Shown here piece after piece: positions 15,813 to 16,047 of a stretch of DNA of 16,047 bases. Position 1 is the first letter of the stretch; every line of letters begins with the position of its first letter. A model generated the notes under the pieces. That model did not search any database and had not been told where the DNA came from. It saw only the letters and a program-made list of their open reading frames with translations. Source of the DNA: Pavlovales sp. CCMP2436 (taxonomy: Eukaryota > Haptophyta > Pavlovophyceae > Pavlovales); NCBI GenBank assembly GCA_026770615.1, contig MU631609.1, forward strand, positions 143,474 through 159,520. Direction: 5' to 3'. A program made the translations under genes and the position numbers.

Positions 15813-16047
15813 GATCCTTTTACTGCGATCAGGGGCCGCCCAAATCCACAAAACTTTTGCGAAAAACTTGCAGCAGGACACCAATTAAATTTTCAAAAAC
15901 GGTCTACACGCCGCCGCCGCCCAGGATCCTTTAACTGCGATCAGATCAGGGGCCGCCAAGATCCACGAAACTTCCGCGAAACTTTTGCGAAATACTTGCA
16001 GCAGGACACCAATTAAAGTTTCAAACAACGGTCTACGCCGCCGCCGC
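15813..16047. repeat. Right-end tandem repeat, unit about 112-123 bp
   Basis: Two copies lie at 15813-15924 and 15925-16047. Each runs from GATCCTTTWACTGCGATCAG through GCAGCAGGACACCAATTAAA to a GCCGCCGCCGC end. The second copy has two small internal expansions (an extra GATCA, and a repeated AAACTTYYGCG segment). The array reaches the window end and probably continues. It could be a terminal or subterminal repeat of the element, or host satellite. Confidence 0.85.

Noticed and set aside
15706..15888. 60-codon plus-strand frame at the right end
   Set aside because: It runs into the terminal tandem repeat and shows no conserved pattern.

Overview
The window looks like one nearly complete small double-stranded DNA virus or virus-derived element of the Polinton-like virus / adintovirus / virophage kind (Preplasmiviricota-like), from or inside a eukaryote. 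The main grounds are a double-jelly-roll-type major capsid protein, a candidate minor capsid (penton-like) protein, a genome-packaging ATPase, a class 3 lipase, a fibre-like protein with a discoidin-like domain, and a very large replication protein that carries an SF1 helicase, a possible polymerase-like segment and a nuclease-like C-terminus. Eukaryotic traits include AATAAA signals just after several stop codons, a C-terminal CaaX box on one small protein, and no Shine-Dalgarno pattern. I cannot name the host or the exact lineage.

Layout. 1-447: noncoding, with a 77-bp minisatellite, a short hairpin and a poly(A) signal. 448-3114: a leftward structural block (major capsid protein, small Gly/Ala/Arg-rich amphipathic protein, minor capsid protein). 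3115-3209: divergent promoter region. 3210-8473: a rightward block (small charged protein, packaging ATPase, Pro-rich protein, 193-residue protein, fibre-like protein, lipase). 8474-8630: convergent 3' ends. 8631-15640: a leftward block (111-residue CaaX protein, a protein with an internal duplication and an AT-hook, the giant polymerase-like/helicase/nuclease reading frame, a Cys-rich zinc-finger-like protein and an unrecognised 190-residue protein). 15641-16047: noncoding, with a tandem repeat of about 112-123 bp that runs to the window end.

The most striking property is that almost every long gene is broken, yet each break is minimal and both sides remain well-preserved protein. I find about five in-frame stops (three TAG, two TAA), about eight one- or two-base frame slips (all but one in the direction of a missing base), and two exact tandem duplications (16 bp and 50 bp) whose removal would restore frame. 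This fits a recently decaying integrated copy or an uncorrected long-read sequence. For the TAG codons, reassignment to a sense codon is also worth testing, because no gene here clearly depends on TAG to terminate. I see no integrase, no adenain-like protease and no terminal inverted repeats, so the element may be incomplete or may extend past the window.
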